From positions 54,342,609-54,406,608 of the forward strand of contig CP136066.1 in the NCBI GenBank assembly GCA_032622095.1: 64,000 nucleotides of DNA, written 5' to 3'. The notes beneath the pieces are model-generated. The model had not been told where the DNA came from, ran no database searches, and saw nothing but the letters and a program-made list of their open reading frames with translations. Below, in pieces: positions 51,127 to 60,429 of this stretch (position 1 is the first letter of the stretch; each line of letters begins with the position of its first letter). The translations under genes and the position numbers were made by a program. This DNA is from Siphonodentalium dalli. Its lineage: Eukaryota; Mollusca; Scaphopoda; Gadilida; Siphonodentaliidae.

Positions 51127-52003
51127 TTCCTTCAACATAAACCAGCTAGTGAATTTGGTAGGGATAATACTCATTTGCATAAACAGTTGCCTTACTTTTC
51201 TATAGCAGACTTTAAGCATAAAGTACCACTCATCTAAACTCACCAAATAACAGTAATAAAATGTAACAATTGTTTATTCCATAGAAAACATTGTATTTGT
51301 TCTGAACTCCACAAGAGTTGTCAACCGAAAGTAGTAATATAATGTGAAAAATATATTATCACAATGTTTACTTAATTTCAAAGAAAACAAACTCATTTGA
51401 CATCGTGACTTCGTAATAGTTCGGACCTTCTCTGAGCATAAACAAGCACAGATTAAACATGATTTATTGCTAATTACATGATGACATATTATGTGCGTAA
51501 TTTGACATAAATGTTAGATTATAATAATCATTATGATCATAAGATATCACTCTTTCCAATCTAAAATGTAGCATTTTGTATTGATAAAGTTGATTTAAAT
51601 TGATGAAAAATCCCGCCACTGGATCTGGTCTGCCATAGAAGAGTAACACAATCGTACTTCAACATAAATCAGTATTATCCCTACCGATTTCACCAGCTGG
51701 TTTATACCCCGACGTAACCCAGTATTATCCCTACCGATTTCACCAGCTGGTTTATACCCCGACGTAACCCAGTATTATCCCTACCGATTTCACCAGCTGG
51801 TTTATACCCCGACGTAACCCAGTATTATCCCTACCGATTTCACCAGCTGGTTTATACCCCGACGTAACCCAGTATTATCCCTACCGATTTCACCAGCTGG
51901 TTTATACCCCGACGTAACCCAGTATTATCCCTACAGATTTCACCAGCTGGTTTATACCCCGACGTAACCCAGTATTATCACCAGCTGGTTTACGCTGAAG
52001 GAA
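51127..52003. mobile_element. Long foldback element with amplified right terminus
   Basis: The ends pair as inverted repeats ('ttccttcaacataaaccagc' at the left, complement of 'accagctggtttacgctgaa' at the right). A longer arm pair covers about 51139-51210 and 51628-51707, including 'ctatagcagac' against 'gtctgccatag'. The interior (51211-51627) is AT-rich and non-coding. The right arm contains the 50-bp tandem array listed separately. Family unknown and no clear target duplication. Related fragments lie at about 53360-53430. Confidence 0.7.
51671..51990. repeat. 50-bp minisatellite, six full copies plus remnant
   Basis: Units start at 51671, 51721, 51771, 51821, 51871 and 51921, and a partial unit at 51971. 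They run 'agtattatccctaccg' to 'ccccgacgtaaccc'. Copies are identical except for one base in the sixth ('ctacagattt'), so expansion is recent. The unit contains the terminal-repeat sequence of the surrounding foldback element. The 73-codon minus-strand frame at 51902-52123 is partly this repeat. Confidence 0.95.
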
Positions 52004-52281
52004 ACTTGGACTAGTATGACTGAAAATGAAAAATGGATGAAATTTTAATACTGTTACCTTATGGTATTCAAAACAATTAGCCCTTTCAACATTGAGATGT
52101 TCAGCAAATAACATATCAAACATTTAATCCCCCAGGTGGTAATATATACAGCATTCTACAAGACTCCATGGTGGGAAAAGTTTACACAGAGATCACCTCT
52201 GTTATGATCGACCATCGATGACATGATCAGTGCTCTAAGAAAGATATCAGGAACATAAGAATGTCAGACACACCTAAAATG

Positions 52282-52425
52282 TACAGTAAAGCCCAAAATA
52301 ATCAACTCCTTAACCACTGAGAGCTTTCTGATGAATGGCAACAAGCCATATTTCCGACTAAATCCTGAAAAATTACCCATAATTCTGCTGTGGTCAAGGA
52401 GTCGATTATTTTGGGCATTACTGTA
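52282..52425. mobile_element. TA-flanked foldback MITE (mariner-type), copy 3
   Basis: TACAGTAAAGCCC at the left and GGGCATTACTGTA at the right, TA duplication, centre 'gatgaatggcaacaagc' intact. 144 bp, with the arms more diverged on the left ('aaataatcaactcc'). Confidence 0.82.
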
Positions 52426-52502
52426 CTTGGCTAATTTCTATGTTGGCTCCTCTCATAGTGTCAAGGGATGAAACTGTGCTAGGCACAACTTCAGAATGGG
52501 AG

Positions 52503-52912
52503 CATGCCTTGATATAGTGTCTGTCATTTGCAGAATGAGGTCCCCAGAGGGTGAATTTAGTATCATGCAAAGCAGGCTAGCATCACCAAATTCACCATCT
52601 GAGAACCTCATTCTACTTAGGCCTCAACTGATATGAAAGACCTAGGATCTGATTGGAAATTAGGGGGATACAGAAATTGAACAGAGGGAAAAAGTAACTA
52701 AAAACAATGTTAATTTGAGACTATTGATACTTCACAGAAGATGAGGCCTAAGCAGATTGAGGTCCCCAGAGGGTGAATTTGATGATGCTAGCCCGCTATG
52801 CGGGATAACATCACTAAATTCACCCTCTGATGACCTCATTCTGCAAATGTCAGACACACTATATCCAGGCTTGCCAATGGCCGTCCTGTCAGACACACTA
52901 TATCCAGGCTTG
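52503..52912. mobile_element. hAT-type MITE relative, long form
   Basis: The same terminal and sub-palindrome sequences as the 254-bp element ('gcagaatgaggtccccagag', 'gatgctagcccgctatgcgg'). About 130 bp of unrelated AT-rich sequence replaces the short central loop. Ends are 'catgccttgatatag' and 'tatatccaggcttg' (52873). The following 39 bp duplicates the right end, so a second right terminus falls at 52912. No clean target duplication. The short open frames on both strands here mirror each other because the DNA is palindromic. Confidence 0.75.
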
Positions 52913-52926
52913 CTAATGGCCGTCAT
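52849..52926. repeat. 39-bp direct duplication
   Basis: Two adjacent copies start at 52849 and 52888 ('gtcagacacactatatcc' through 'aatggccgtc'). They differ by one or two bases and extend from the MITE end into flanking DNA. Confidence 0.9.
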
Positions 52927-53085
52927 GTCAGTACTTTCCATAAGAATAACACAATGAGAGCAACTACATGTATTTGCTTCCCAAATTCAGAATACACCAG
53001 TGACATAATTATTAGTTGGGTTTTTTTCTCAGAAAATTGTAAATGTTTGATACCCCAAGTGCCCAATTAAACTTTTACATGCCCA

Positions 53086-53130
53086 TTAACCCTTTCAGTG
53101 CCAAGTCTGATTTTTGTATCAACCCATATT
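53086..53130. mobile_element. Solo left end of TTAA-type MITE (family B)
   Basis: 'TTAACCCTTTCAGTGCCAAG' followed by 'gtatcaacccatat' matches the left end of the element at 55799-56044. No partner end is seen nearby, so this is probably a remnant. Confidence 0.6.
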
Positions 53131-53765
53131 TCCTTGATCATTTTTCAAATTTATTGATTATAATAATGTATCACATAATAAAATAATAATAAATAGTTCA
53201 AATATCGGCTCAATGATACAGTGCACATGATACATTTTTGACAGATCTGATGGAATAAAATTTTAGCAACCATTGTTTACAGATGTGTACAAGAGAAATT
53301 TGAGCTGTCTCCTGGGAAGGACTGTGCTGTGTGCAGTGTTGTGCATATTATTACAAATTTACATAAACCAGCTTGTAATATTGGTTGTTCCAGATGCTGG
53401 TTTACGTTGAAGATCAATTCCATTACTCTCCTATAGCATAGCTTACAGAGGTTCTTGGAAGGGAAATCCCGTAATTTTTTTATATGACTTTATCCTACAT
53501 ATCAACACAGAATGCTAAATTTATCAGAAAGAGTGAAATATCAGTCATAATGATGTACTATTATTTATAATTTATATTAAAATATCTACAAATTATGCTG
53601 TAAACTAGAGGTAATAATATTTGTTTGTTGGTAAAAGACTAATTTGCATTCTTCCGAACCAATGTAAACAATGCGATAAATTTTATTTTTGTCCCGTTTG
53701 ATTTGACAAATTCATGTAGAGCTCATAAAATATCATATCTTCTATGGAATGAACCGTTTACTGGG
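53131..53765. other. Unassigned AT-rich stretch with a foldback-element fragment
   Basis: Positions 53360-53430 hold short inverted pieces ('cataaaccagc', 'gctggtttacgttgaag') and 'ctcctatagcatagc' related to the element at 51127-52003. The rest shows only A+T-rich runs ('aataaaataataataaat'). No gene seen. Confidence 0.5.
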
Positions 53766-54011
53766 TTAACCCTTTCTATAATAAATACTAATTGATGAGC
53801 AGTTATCCCTTTGGATATGTTCACATAATAAGGTCGTTTGTTGAACTTATTATCTGAACATTTCCCACCAATGAATAGGATTTCTTCTTCATTTTCGATT
53901 CTCTGTAATCTGCTCATATTTCATGAACATCCATACAGATGAATAATAGAACATTCCAGTGTATACTTTCATAATTCAATGGGAGAATCCATTTAGTAGA
54001 GAAAGCGTTAA
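53766..54011. mobile_element. TTAA-flanked MITE, family C copy 2 (piggyBac-type)
   Basis: 246 bp from TTAACCCTTTCTATAATAAA to 'ctctactaaa...gagaaagcgttaa'-type right end, alignable throughout with 50441-50674. The 64-codon minus-strand frame (53723-53917) lies mostly inside and is not supported as a gene. Confidence 0.75.
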
Positions 54012-54012
54012 A

Positions 54013-54380
54013 GATAATGTAAGTGTTAGCAGTGGGTATAGCTGTCAAAATAGTCACATCTGATAAACTGCGATATACAGAAAGAATACTCAAATATAGA
54101 GACTTTGTTCTTATACCAATCATGAATATCATGTAAATAGAATATCATTGTCAAGTTCATGAGCTTTGTTTTGTAAACAAAAGCCAAAAAGGTTACATAA
54201 CCGGAATTTTGTTTACAAAACAGTGTACGAGCTTGACACTATTACATACTACAGGGTATTTATGCGATATTTATGATTGATATAAGAACAAAATATGTCT
54301 ATATTTTAATATTCTTTATGTTTATGGTAGTTCTAAAGGGTGTGACTATTTTAACAGAATATCCACCGCTACGCTTTATG
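54013..54380. mobile_element. Foldback repeat with about 170-bp arms
   Basis: Imperfect inverted arms 54013-54182 and 54207-54380 are separated by about 24 bp. The innermost pairing is 'ttgttttgtaaacaaaa' with 'ttttgtttacaaaaca'. The outer part pairs 'tataagaacaaa' and 'tgtgactatttt' with their complements. This explains why the minus-strand frame (53914-54132) and the plus-strand frame (54273-54575) encode similar peptides (both with 'IRTK' and 'VTILT'). Class unknown. I do not call either frame a gene. Confidence 0.65.
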
Positions 54381-54511
54381 GAATGGAGGTTATACGTTCA
54401 CCAGCATCTAGAACTGATATTTCAAGCTGGTAATTTGTTTTTATTAAATGAAATAATTCCACAATATGTTTTTAAGTCAGAGGAAACTTGGACTATGTGC
54501 ATAAATATTTC

Positions 54512-54608
54512 ACCCTCCCATGACTGGAGTTTCCTGAACATTTGTGAAAACCCAAAGGGAGCCTCGCATATATAAGAGAATACATTTGCCTAACATACCT
54601 AAAGGGTT
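54512..54608. mobile_element. Deleted copy of TTAA-type MITE family A
   Basis: Contains 'catgactggag', 'gggagcctcgcatatataag' and 'gcctaacat', then 'aaagggtta', matching family A at 61983-62237. The first hairpin arm and most of the second half are missing. Confidence 0.6.
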
Positions 54609-54647
54609 AGATACTTTATTGGTGACGAAGGTTCCTGGCCCTGACCA

Positions 54648-55080
54648 TTAACCCTTTCATTACAGGAACTGCACTGGCAGCAACACTAAAGACCCTGTGC
54701 CAATGCATTCTCTTATATATGTGAGTCAACCATAGGTCACCTCGCATATATAAGAGGTTTTTTTTTCATTGTTCATTTTTTATCAATTTCTCTTACATTC
54801 TTTAAATTTTTTTTATCATTTTATCTTATATTCTTTAACAGTTCTATCATTTTTATCCATTTTTTCTTACATTCTTTTCTTTATCATTTTTTCTTACATT
54901 CTTTACTAATTTCTTTTATTTTTTTCATTTGTTATTATAAAAAATATTATAAAATTTGTTAGGCCAATGCATTCTCTTATATATGCGAGGCGACCTATGG
55001 TTGACTCGCATATAAAAGAGAAAGCATTGGCACAGGGTTTTTCGCAAATATTCAGGCAGCTCCAGTCATGAAGGGGTTAA
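54648..55080. mobile_element. TTAA-flanked MITE, family A/B relative, 433 bp
   Basis: TTAACCCTTTCATTAC at the left and 'catgaaggggttaa' at the right. The two outer hairpins ('ctcttatatatg' ... 'catatataagag') are 54700-54760 and 54960-55020. Between them lies about 190 bp of T-rich sequence built from repeats like 'ttatcattttttcttacatt', which looks like slippage-expanded filler. Non-coding. Confidence 0.75.
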
Positions 55081-55299
55081 CCTGACAAATTTGAGTCATT
55101 GGATCAACATGACATCGAAATTTGGAAATAATATGAAACAATAGCATGAAATAACATAGAAATTTGGAAATAATAGTATAAAACAATAGTACATGTATGT
55201 GTTATTCCAGAACTTGAGGCCAAATAATTCCATACACTCATACCGAGATCTGATTAACATGAAAAATCAACAGATTAACAACACCACACTTAACAAATA

Positions 55300-55512
55300 T
55301 TATCTGCAGTCACTCATATCAAGTTTTGGAACGGATTGCTCCTCTGATCTGGGCAGAGACATGTCCAGTTTTGTCGCAGATTTCTCGGAGCTGGCTGGAA
55401 TTTTATTTTCAACAGATTTTAACGGAGTTTTGTTCTCTTTTGAAGCATTTAGCTGCGACTTCTGTAGTTTTGAAGCTATAACAGTCATTTCCTGCTTCAG
55501 CTTTATAATGTC
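55300..55512 (-). CDS. Probable terminal coding exon, protein unknown (C-terminal 70 residues)
   Basis: On the minus strand, 'ctctatatttgcag' forms a good 3' splice site just above 55512. The exon then reads in phase GAC ATT ATA AAG to a TAA at 55300-55302, giving 70 residues. It starts DIIKLKQEMTVIASKLQ, a heptad-like amphipathic stretch, and continues into a lysine/serine/proline-rich tail with the internal near-repeat 'TKLDMS'/'PKLDMS'. Codons and composition look more protein-like than anything else in this window. Upstream exons should lie to the right, but I could not identify any, perhaps because an intron full of MITEs follows. An AATAAA on this strand occurs at 54615-54620. I do not recognise the family. 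A long open frame on the opposite strand (55193-55603) is judged its shadow. Confidence 0.5.
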   Translation of the reverse strand, partial: DIIKLKQEMTVIASKLQKSQLNASKENKTPLKSVENKIPASSEKSATKLDMSLPRSEEQSVPKLDMSDCR

Positions 55513-55640
55513 CTGCAAATATAGAGTGGTAAGTACAGTATGGAGAGTTGTACTGGGTGGATGGGCAAACAAAAATGAGAAAATACTTACTGGAAGTTTT
55601 TAAACCTTGAATTAGCATATTGAAATTCAGTTAAAAATAT

Positions 55641-56128
55641 TTAACACTTCTATGACTGGAGCTTCCTGAAATTTTGCGAATACCCTGTGCTAATGCATTG
55701 TCTTATATACGTAAGTCTCCCATAAGATGCCTCGCATATATAAGATAATACATTGGCCTAACAATATTTACATTGATCTTGCTAGCCAGTTCAATCTCTT
55801 AACCCTTTGAGTGCCAGGTCGATTTTTGTATCAACCCATATACCCTGTGCCAATGCATTCTCTTATATATGCGAGTCGACCATAGGTCAACTCGCATATA
55901 TAAGAGAATTCATTGGCCTAACATTTTTTTTTTTTTTTTTACAATTTTGTTTTCAATTTTAATAATTTATTCTTATATTCTTCAACAGACTTATTTTGTA
56001 TGTTTAGGGCCGATGAGATCGGCCCCTGGCACTCAAAGGGTTAATGCAAGACTCGCATATATAAGAAAAAGCATTGGCACAGGATCTTTAATACTGCACC
56101 AATGCAGCTCCTGTCATCAAAGAGTTAA
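55641..56128. mobile_element. TTAA-type MITE family A, split by a nested MITE
   Basis: The outer element runs from TTAACACTTCTATGACTGG (55641) to 'catcaaagagttaa' (56128), the ends of family A as at 61983-62237. Its second half is interrupted at 55799 by a complete family B element and resumes at 56045 with 'tgcaagactcgcatatataag'. The 89-codon open frame here (55869-56138) is repeat sequence. Confidence 0.8.
55799..56044. mobile_element. TTAA-flanked MITE family B, nested insertion (piggyBac-type)
   Basis: 246 bp with TTAA at 55799-55802 and 56041-56044. The left end is TTAACCCTTTGAGTGCCAGG and the right end 'ccctggcactcaaagggttaa' class. Order: left end, 'ctcttatatatgcgag' hairpin, a run of about 17 T, AT-rich DNA, then 'gggccgatgagatcggccc' before the right end. 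Both TTAA copies fit the standard duplication of piggyBac-type insertion. Confidence 0.82.
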
Positions 56129-56209
56129 TATACATTAATTGTGCCAATTGAATGAAAATAACTTTTGTACTTGATGTTGTAATAATCTTTTGGATCTTTC
56201 CTTTTTATC

Positions 56210-56780
56210 TCCTAAAAATGAAGTGAAATGGGTTTCATCCATCTGCGAGTCAGTTCGTCAGTTCGACCAAACATTAGAGCTCTACGTCTCATCATCTGTG
56301 GTCGGATTAGAATGATCTTTGGTATGCCAATGAACCACCATTGGGTTTCGTCCCTTCAATTTCATTGAGTAAAGGTCCTTCCACGTGGAACAGCTTGAAT
56401 AACGCGATTTTATCTCACCTAGTGTTATTCTATTAGCAGACACCAGAATAATCAGTAATTTCCAAGTCTAAAATGGGCATATCTGTTAGAAATGATTGGA
56501 CTGGACCAAAGCTATTTTATTGTGAATAATCCACATACCAAATTTAAAAAAAGTAAATAAGGGACATAACTCTTCACAACATTCATCAAACAAACCCATA
56601 TTCAAACTTGACCTGCATGTGATTGATCCATATGTCATACGCGAATGCAATCAAATAACAATAACTAAGTTATTATCCGCACATCAAGATAGTTGGCTCT
56701 TCAGAAATGGTCGAAACGGACCCAATTCAAATTATTGAGACTTTTCATATGAAGACCATACCAAGTTTCATGAAATTGTG
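56210..56780. repeat. Degenerate interspersed repeat, left part
   Basis: Shares phrases with 57057-57590 and 62500-62830: 'aatcagtaatttccaag', 'gggcatatct', 'aaacttgacctgcatgtgat', 'gaagaccat' and 'ccaagtttcat'. It has the character of an old, tandemly organised family common in bivalve intergenic DNA (inference). A family B MITE interrupts it at 56781. No intact frame. Confidence 0.55.
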
Positions 56781-57056
56781 TTAACTCTTTCAGTGCCAGG
56801 GGCCGATCTCATCGGCCCTAATTTATGGTCTGTAGAGTGCCAGGGCCGATAAAATCTGGCACTGAAAGAGTTAAAGAATATATGAAAAAATTATAAAATT
56901 GTCAAAATATAATAACAAATGATGAAAATTTGTTAGGCCAATGCATTCTCTTATATATGCGAGGCGACCTATGGTCGACTCGCATATATAAGAGAATGCA
57001 TTGGCACAGGGTATATGGGTTGATACAAAAATCGGACTTGGCACTGAAAGGGTTAA
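56781..57056. mobile_element. TTAA-flanked MITE family B, reverse orientation, 276 bp
   Basis: Reverse complement of the type at 55799-56044: TTAACTCTTTCAGTGCCAGG at the left, 'cttggcactgaaagggttaa' at the right. The first 94 bp (56781-56874) are themselves a TTAA-to-TTAA palindrome with 'gccgatctcatcggccc', so either a mini-element sits at the end or the end was duplicated. The short frames on both strands here are hairpin artefacts. Confidence 0.8.
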
Positions 57057-57590
57057 ATAGTATCCACATTGTCATTCGGAAAATGAAACAATCAGCAAAT
57101 TCCAAGTTGAAAAGGGGCACAACTCCATTGCACCGGGCCCAAATTCAAACTTGACTGGGTCTTACTCATATGAAGACCATATTCCAAGTTTCATAAAATT
57201 ATGTCAAATAATATTCAAGTGATCATCCAGACAAAACAATTACCATAATCGAACTTGAGCTTAACAATGCGATGGTTATTCCTCACTAAGTTTCGTTTCG
57301 ATTGGATAATTTGAACAGGAGTTAACATCCGGACAATGAATGGGAAGGTACGACTGATGGATGCAGCTGATTATAAAAGTGGGGGGGGGGGGGGGGGCAA
57401 TCAGCAAATTTTATGTCGAAGAGGGCAATATATATATCCCAAATTCAAAGTTGACCAGGATTTCTCAAAAGAAGACAATAATCCAAGTTAGATAAAATTC
57501 TGTCAAATATTATCAAGATATCATCGGGACAGCAAATATTTCCGACTGACGGACAGACACCACTCATTTCTAGTCTCCATAAAAAAAAAA
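57057..57590. repeat. Degenerate interspersed repeat, right part
   Basis: At least two diverged units, starting at about 57085 and 57398 ('aatcagcaaatt'), each with 'cccaaattcaaa', 'ttgac', 'aagacaata/accata', 'ccaagtt' and 'gtcaaat'. It ends in 'gactgacggacagacacc' near 57550. Non-coding. Confidence 0.6.
57381..57397. repeat. G17 homopolymer
   Basis: Seventeen consecutive G between 'aaaagt' and 'caatcagc', at the start of a degenerate repeat unit. Length polymorphism or sequencing error is likely at such a run. Confidence 0.95.
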
Positions 57591-57971
57591 TTGTGGGACA
57601 ATTAGGCATGTTATGTTTACAAGGTCTCTTATAACTGTATATAAGATTATTTCACTTTTAATATATTTAGGATAGTGGTGACTCTATAAAGAATATAGTA
57701 CATTTACTATTTACATTGAAGAAAAAACAACACTGCAGATCGGTGTACACGCAACTTTGACACCAAGATTCATGTTGTGCAACAATCAGTTGCTATGACA
57801 ACTTTGCAGCCCTTGAAATTTGCGTTTTTTACTACGGCATTGCTTAAGCATTACATTAAATTCTATATTGGCTTCTGCGCCATTGCCTTTTACCATAGCT
57901 AATTTCGAGGGCTAACTTTAGACATATATGCTAGTGGGTCTCCATTTGTGTCAATATATTTATTTTTCTTT
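57591..57971. other. Unassigned stretch
   Basis: A-run at about 57581-57590, then mixed AT-rich sequence. No inverted repeat, tandem repeat or persuasive coding segment seen. Confidence 0.5.
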
Positions 57972-58224
57972 TTAACCCTTCCATGACTGGAGCTTCCTGA
58001 AAGTTTGCAAAAACACTGTGCCAATGCATTGTTATATATGTGAGTCTCCCATAGGGAGCCTCGGATATATAAGAGAATTCATCGGCATAACAATATTTAC
58101 CTTGACAGCCAGTGCATTCTCTTATAAATGCGAGGTTCCCTATGGGTGACTCACATATAAGATAATGGACTGGCACAGGATCTTTAATGCTGCACCAACG
58201 CAGCTCCCGTCATGAAATGTTGAA
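57972..58224. mobile_element. TTAA-type MITE family A copy (253 bp)
   Basis: Left end TTAACCCTTCCATGACTGG. Right end degraded ('cccgtcatgaaatgttgaa' in place of ...gggttaa). Two successive hairpins are present: 'gtctcccatagggagcc' at about 58045 and 'ggttccctatgggtgac' at about 58133, each flanked by 'atatataag'-type arms. The 81-codon minus-strand frame (57931-58176) is contained in it. Confidence 0.78.
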
Positions 58225-58267
58225 AGACATATTGTGTACTTATTTCAGTGAATGGCGCTGATGTGTA

Positions 58268-58689
58268 CTGATTTAGTGATGCTACCCACACAGCAGGCTA
58301 GCATCACTAAATTCACACTCTTGGGAGCTCATTCTGCTTAGGCCTCATCTTCTCTGGAAAGTATCTTAATTATCAAATTAACAAGTGTTTTAGTTTCCTT
58401 AGAACCTTCTTCACAAATATACTTTTTCTTTTTTAATTTAGTTTCTCTATATCCCCTAATTGGCAGAGACACATTGCTTAACTGAGTTTCCCGTATGGGT
58501 GTACATCACAATATTCACCATGTGGGAACTTCAATCTGAGTCTAAGTCTCCCATAGCAGATGAGGTCAAGCAGAATGAGGTCCCCAGAGGATGAATTTGG
58601 TAATGTTAGCCCACATGCAGGATAGCGTCACTAAATTCACCCTCTGGGGACCTCATTCTGCAAACGTCTGGCACCATATTCTCAAGCCT
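58268..58689. mobile_element. hAT-type MITE relative, diverged long form
   Basis: The left sub-palindrome is degraded ('gatttagtgatgctaccc', 'gcatcactaaattcac'). The right sub-palindrome is clear ('gcagaatgaggtccccagag' to 'cctctggggacctcattc'). Between them lie about 250 bp of unrelated sequence, some of which resembles the centre of 52503-52912 ('aggcctcatcttct', 'tatcttaatt'). The right end 'catattctcaagcc' is approximate and no target duplication is visible. Confidence 0.6.
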
Positions 58690-59151
58690 TCTCCGATGAT
58701 GCCATTTCAGGAAATACAATTGTAAATACGGAGTGGCTATTTGTGCAAATATTTGTCAACAAACAGCCCAGAAACCATTTGTAACTATTCGTCCGGCCGA
58801 TGTTTTGTGCATGTGTGACAATGGTAGATCATTTGAATCACATTTCGTCATGTCCTGCATAGAGAATTGGGAGTATGCAATGTAACGATCAACTTCATTA
58901 GGCATGGAGTAGCATACTGGATAAAGCTCGCTCGCTATATAGTCTTACAAATAACTTCTATGCAAATCATCTGACTTGTGGAGTAAATAACTAATAGATT
59001 CAAGCGTATACTATATTAATCCAGCTAACCAATAAATAGATCTTGTACTTTTCATCTGGTTGACCAAATAGCAACAATTGGCTTCTGTGCTATTCATCCG
59101 GCCAGCTGGACAAATAGCAAAAGGTGGATCTGGGCTATTCATCTGGCCAAA
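58690..59151. other. Mostly unassigned, with short imperfect direct repeats
   Basis: Positions 59050-59150 contain three diverged units of 42-46 bp starting 'ttcatctgg' (59051), 'ttcatccgg' (59093) and 'ttcatctgg' (59139), with 'caaatagcaa' in the first two. The rest shows nothing I can assign. Confidence 0.5.
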
Positions 59152-59264
59152 TACAGGAATACCCTAAATAATCGAGGCCTTAACCACAGCAAAATTATGG
59201 GTAATTTTTCAGGATTTAGTCGGAAATATGGCTTGTTGCCATTCATCGGAAAGCTCTCAGTGAG
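59152..59264. mobile_element. TA-flanked MITE (mariner-type), truncated copy 4
   Basis: Starts TACAGGAATACCCTAAATAA and carries 'aaccacagcaaaattatggg', 'ggatttagtcggaaatatgg' and 'ttgccattcatcggaaagc'. It is in the opposite orientation to copies 1-3 and breaks off at 'ctcagtgaga' without the second terminus. Confidence 0.7.
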
Positions 59265-59449
59265 ATACAAATGGTTTCTGGGCTATGTGTCCAACAAATT
59301 TATCACTGATTAACAAATGGCAATGATTCCCTCAATGAGTGTCGTTGAAATTTAATTCACATATAAGAATGCTGAATGGTGTTGAGTGCTGCTAATTTGA
59401 ATACACTGTTTAAGAAAATAACTACTTCTCAATTAAAACAAAACAAAGA

Positions 59450-59736
59450 TGAACAACTCTAGAACGAATGTCCTCATAGTGGTGAACATCCATGCCAAAT
59501 TTAATTGAGATCCGACAACTGATGGTAGAGATATCTGCTCGGACGGACAAAAAACCAATATTTCCATAGAAACAACTCTAGAACAGATCATCCGATTAAA
59601 ACAATATAACATTCCTCTGATGGTGAACATCCATACCAAACTTAATTGAGATCTGATGACCGGTGGTCCAGATATCTGCTCAGACGGATGGACGGCTAGA
59701 CAGATGGATGCATGTAATCCAGTGCACCCACCATTT
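59450..59736. repeat. Degenerate repeat, two units
   Basis: Two diverged units at about 59450-59550 and 59573-59695 share 'acaactctagaac', 'ggtgaacatccat', 'ccaaa(t/c)ttaattgagatc' and 'agatatctgctc(g/a)gacgga'. The 142-codon minus-strand frame (59433-59861) crosses this repeat and the MITE to its right, so it is not a gene. Confidence 0.65.
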
Positions 59737-60006
59737 CCTTTGGCCAAGCCTTGAAATATGGTGTCTGTCATTTGCAGAATGAGGTCCCCAGAGGGTGAAT
59801 TTAGTGATGCTACCCCGCATAGTGGGATAGCATCACCAAATTCACCATCTGGGAACCTCATTCTGCTGAGGTGTAAGCAGAATGAGGTCCCCAGAGGGTG
59901 AATTGGGTGATGCTAGCGCGCTATGCGGGGTAGCATCACTAAATTCACCCTCTGGGGACCTCATTCTGCAAATGACAGACACACTATTTCAAGGCTTGCC
60001 TTTGGC
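59737..60006. mobile_element. hAT-type foldback MITE, intact copy 2, with 8-bp target duplication
   Basis: The element is 59745-59998, exactly 254 bp like copy 1, and nearly identical to it, including the 'gaggtgtaa' central loop. It is flanked by CCTTTGGC at 59737-59744 and 59999-60006. Two independent 8-bp duplications with different sequences fix the element borders and support a hAT origin. Confidence 0.9.
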
Positions 60007-60429
60007 CGTGTGAAATAACAAGACAGTCAATGACTGTTAAGAACCTCACCAGACTGTAAAGACTGAGAAGACTGGGACACGGAAGACCATAAGAGTTAGT
60101 ACTTGTCAAATTCACTTAAAATCAAGTAGTCCTAAAGAGGGATTTAGCCTCGAGGGTCTCCATTGAGCAGTGGGGTGTCCACCTTGAAATTTGGTCCTGA
60201 TCCCCCCACCCCACATAGTCCATAGTCTGCTCCCTCCCAACTGAAGCAAATACACTCCCAAGTTCGTAAAATTCCTTTGCACATGTCGGAATTTTACAAC
60301 TGATACCTCAAGCTTTCCTAACTGTTGCAAAGTTCCAACCTGACATGCCCCCCTTTTTAATGGTGGACCCCATTCAAACAAATTTTTATCTCAACTCTCC
60401 ATAGGGCATATACATCAAATTTATGCTAT
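60007..60429. other. Unassigned stretch with an 89-codon open frame
   Basis: A minus-strand frame at 60112-60381 is rich in Gly, Arg, Leu and Gln. It has no domain, no splice sites I can recognise and no initiation context worth noting. 'ccccccaccccac' and 'ggtgtccacc' give local G+C richness unlike the neighbours. It may be an old repeat. I do not call a gene. Confidence 0.4.

Noticed and set aside
53360-53430. Second complete foldback element
   Set aside because: Only short pieces of the arms are present and the terminal order does not match 51127-52003.
55193-55603. 136-codon plus-strand gene
   Set aside because: It is antisense to the better supported minus-strand exon (with acceptor) and is rich in Ser/Phe/Cys, as expected for a reverse-strand shadow. 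A GTAAGT at 55530 is noted but isolated.
59433-59861. 142-codon minus-strand gene
   Set aside because: The frame crosses a degenerate repeat and half of a hAT-type MITE whose exact borders are fixed by an 8-bp duplication.
60112-60381. 89-codon minus-strand gene
   Set aside because: No domain, no splice or start context, and odd local composition. Left as unassigned.
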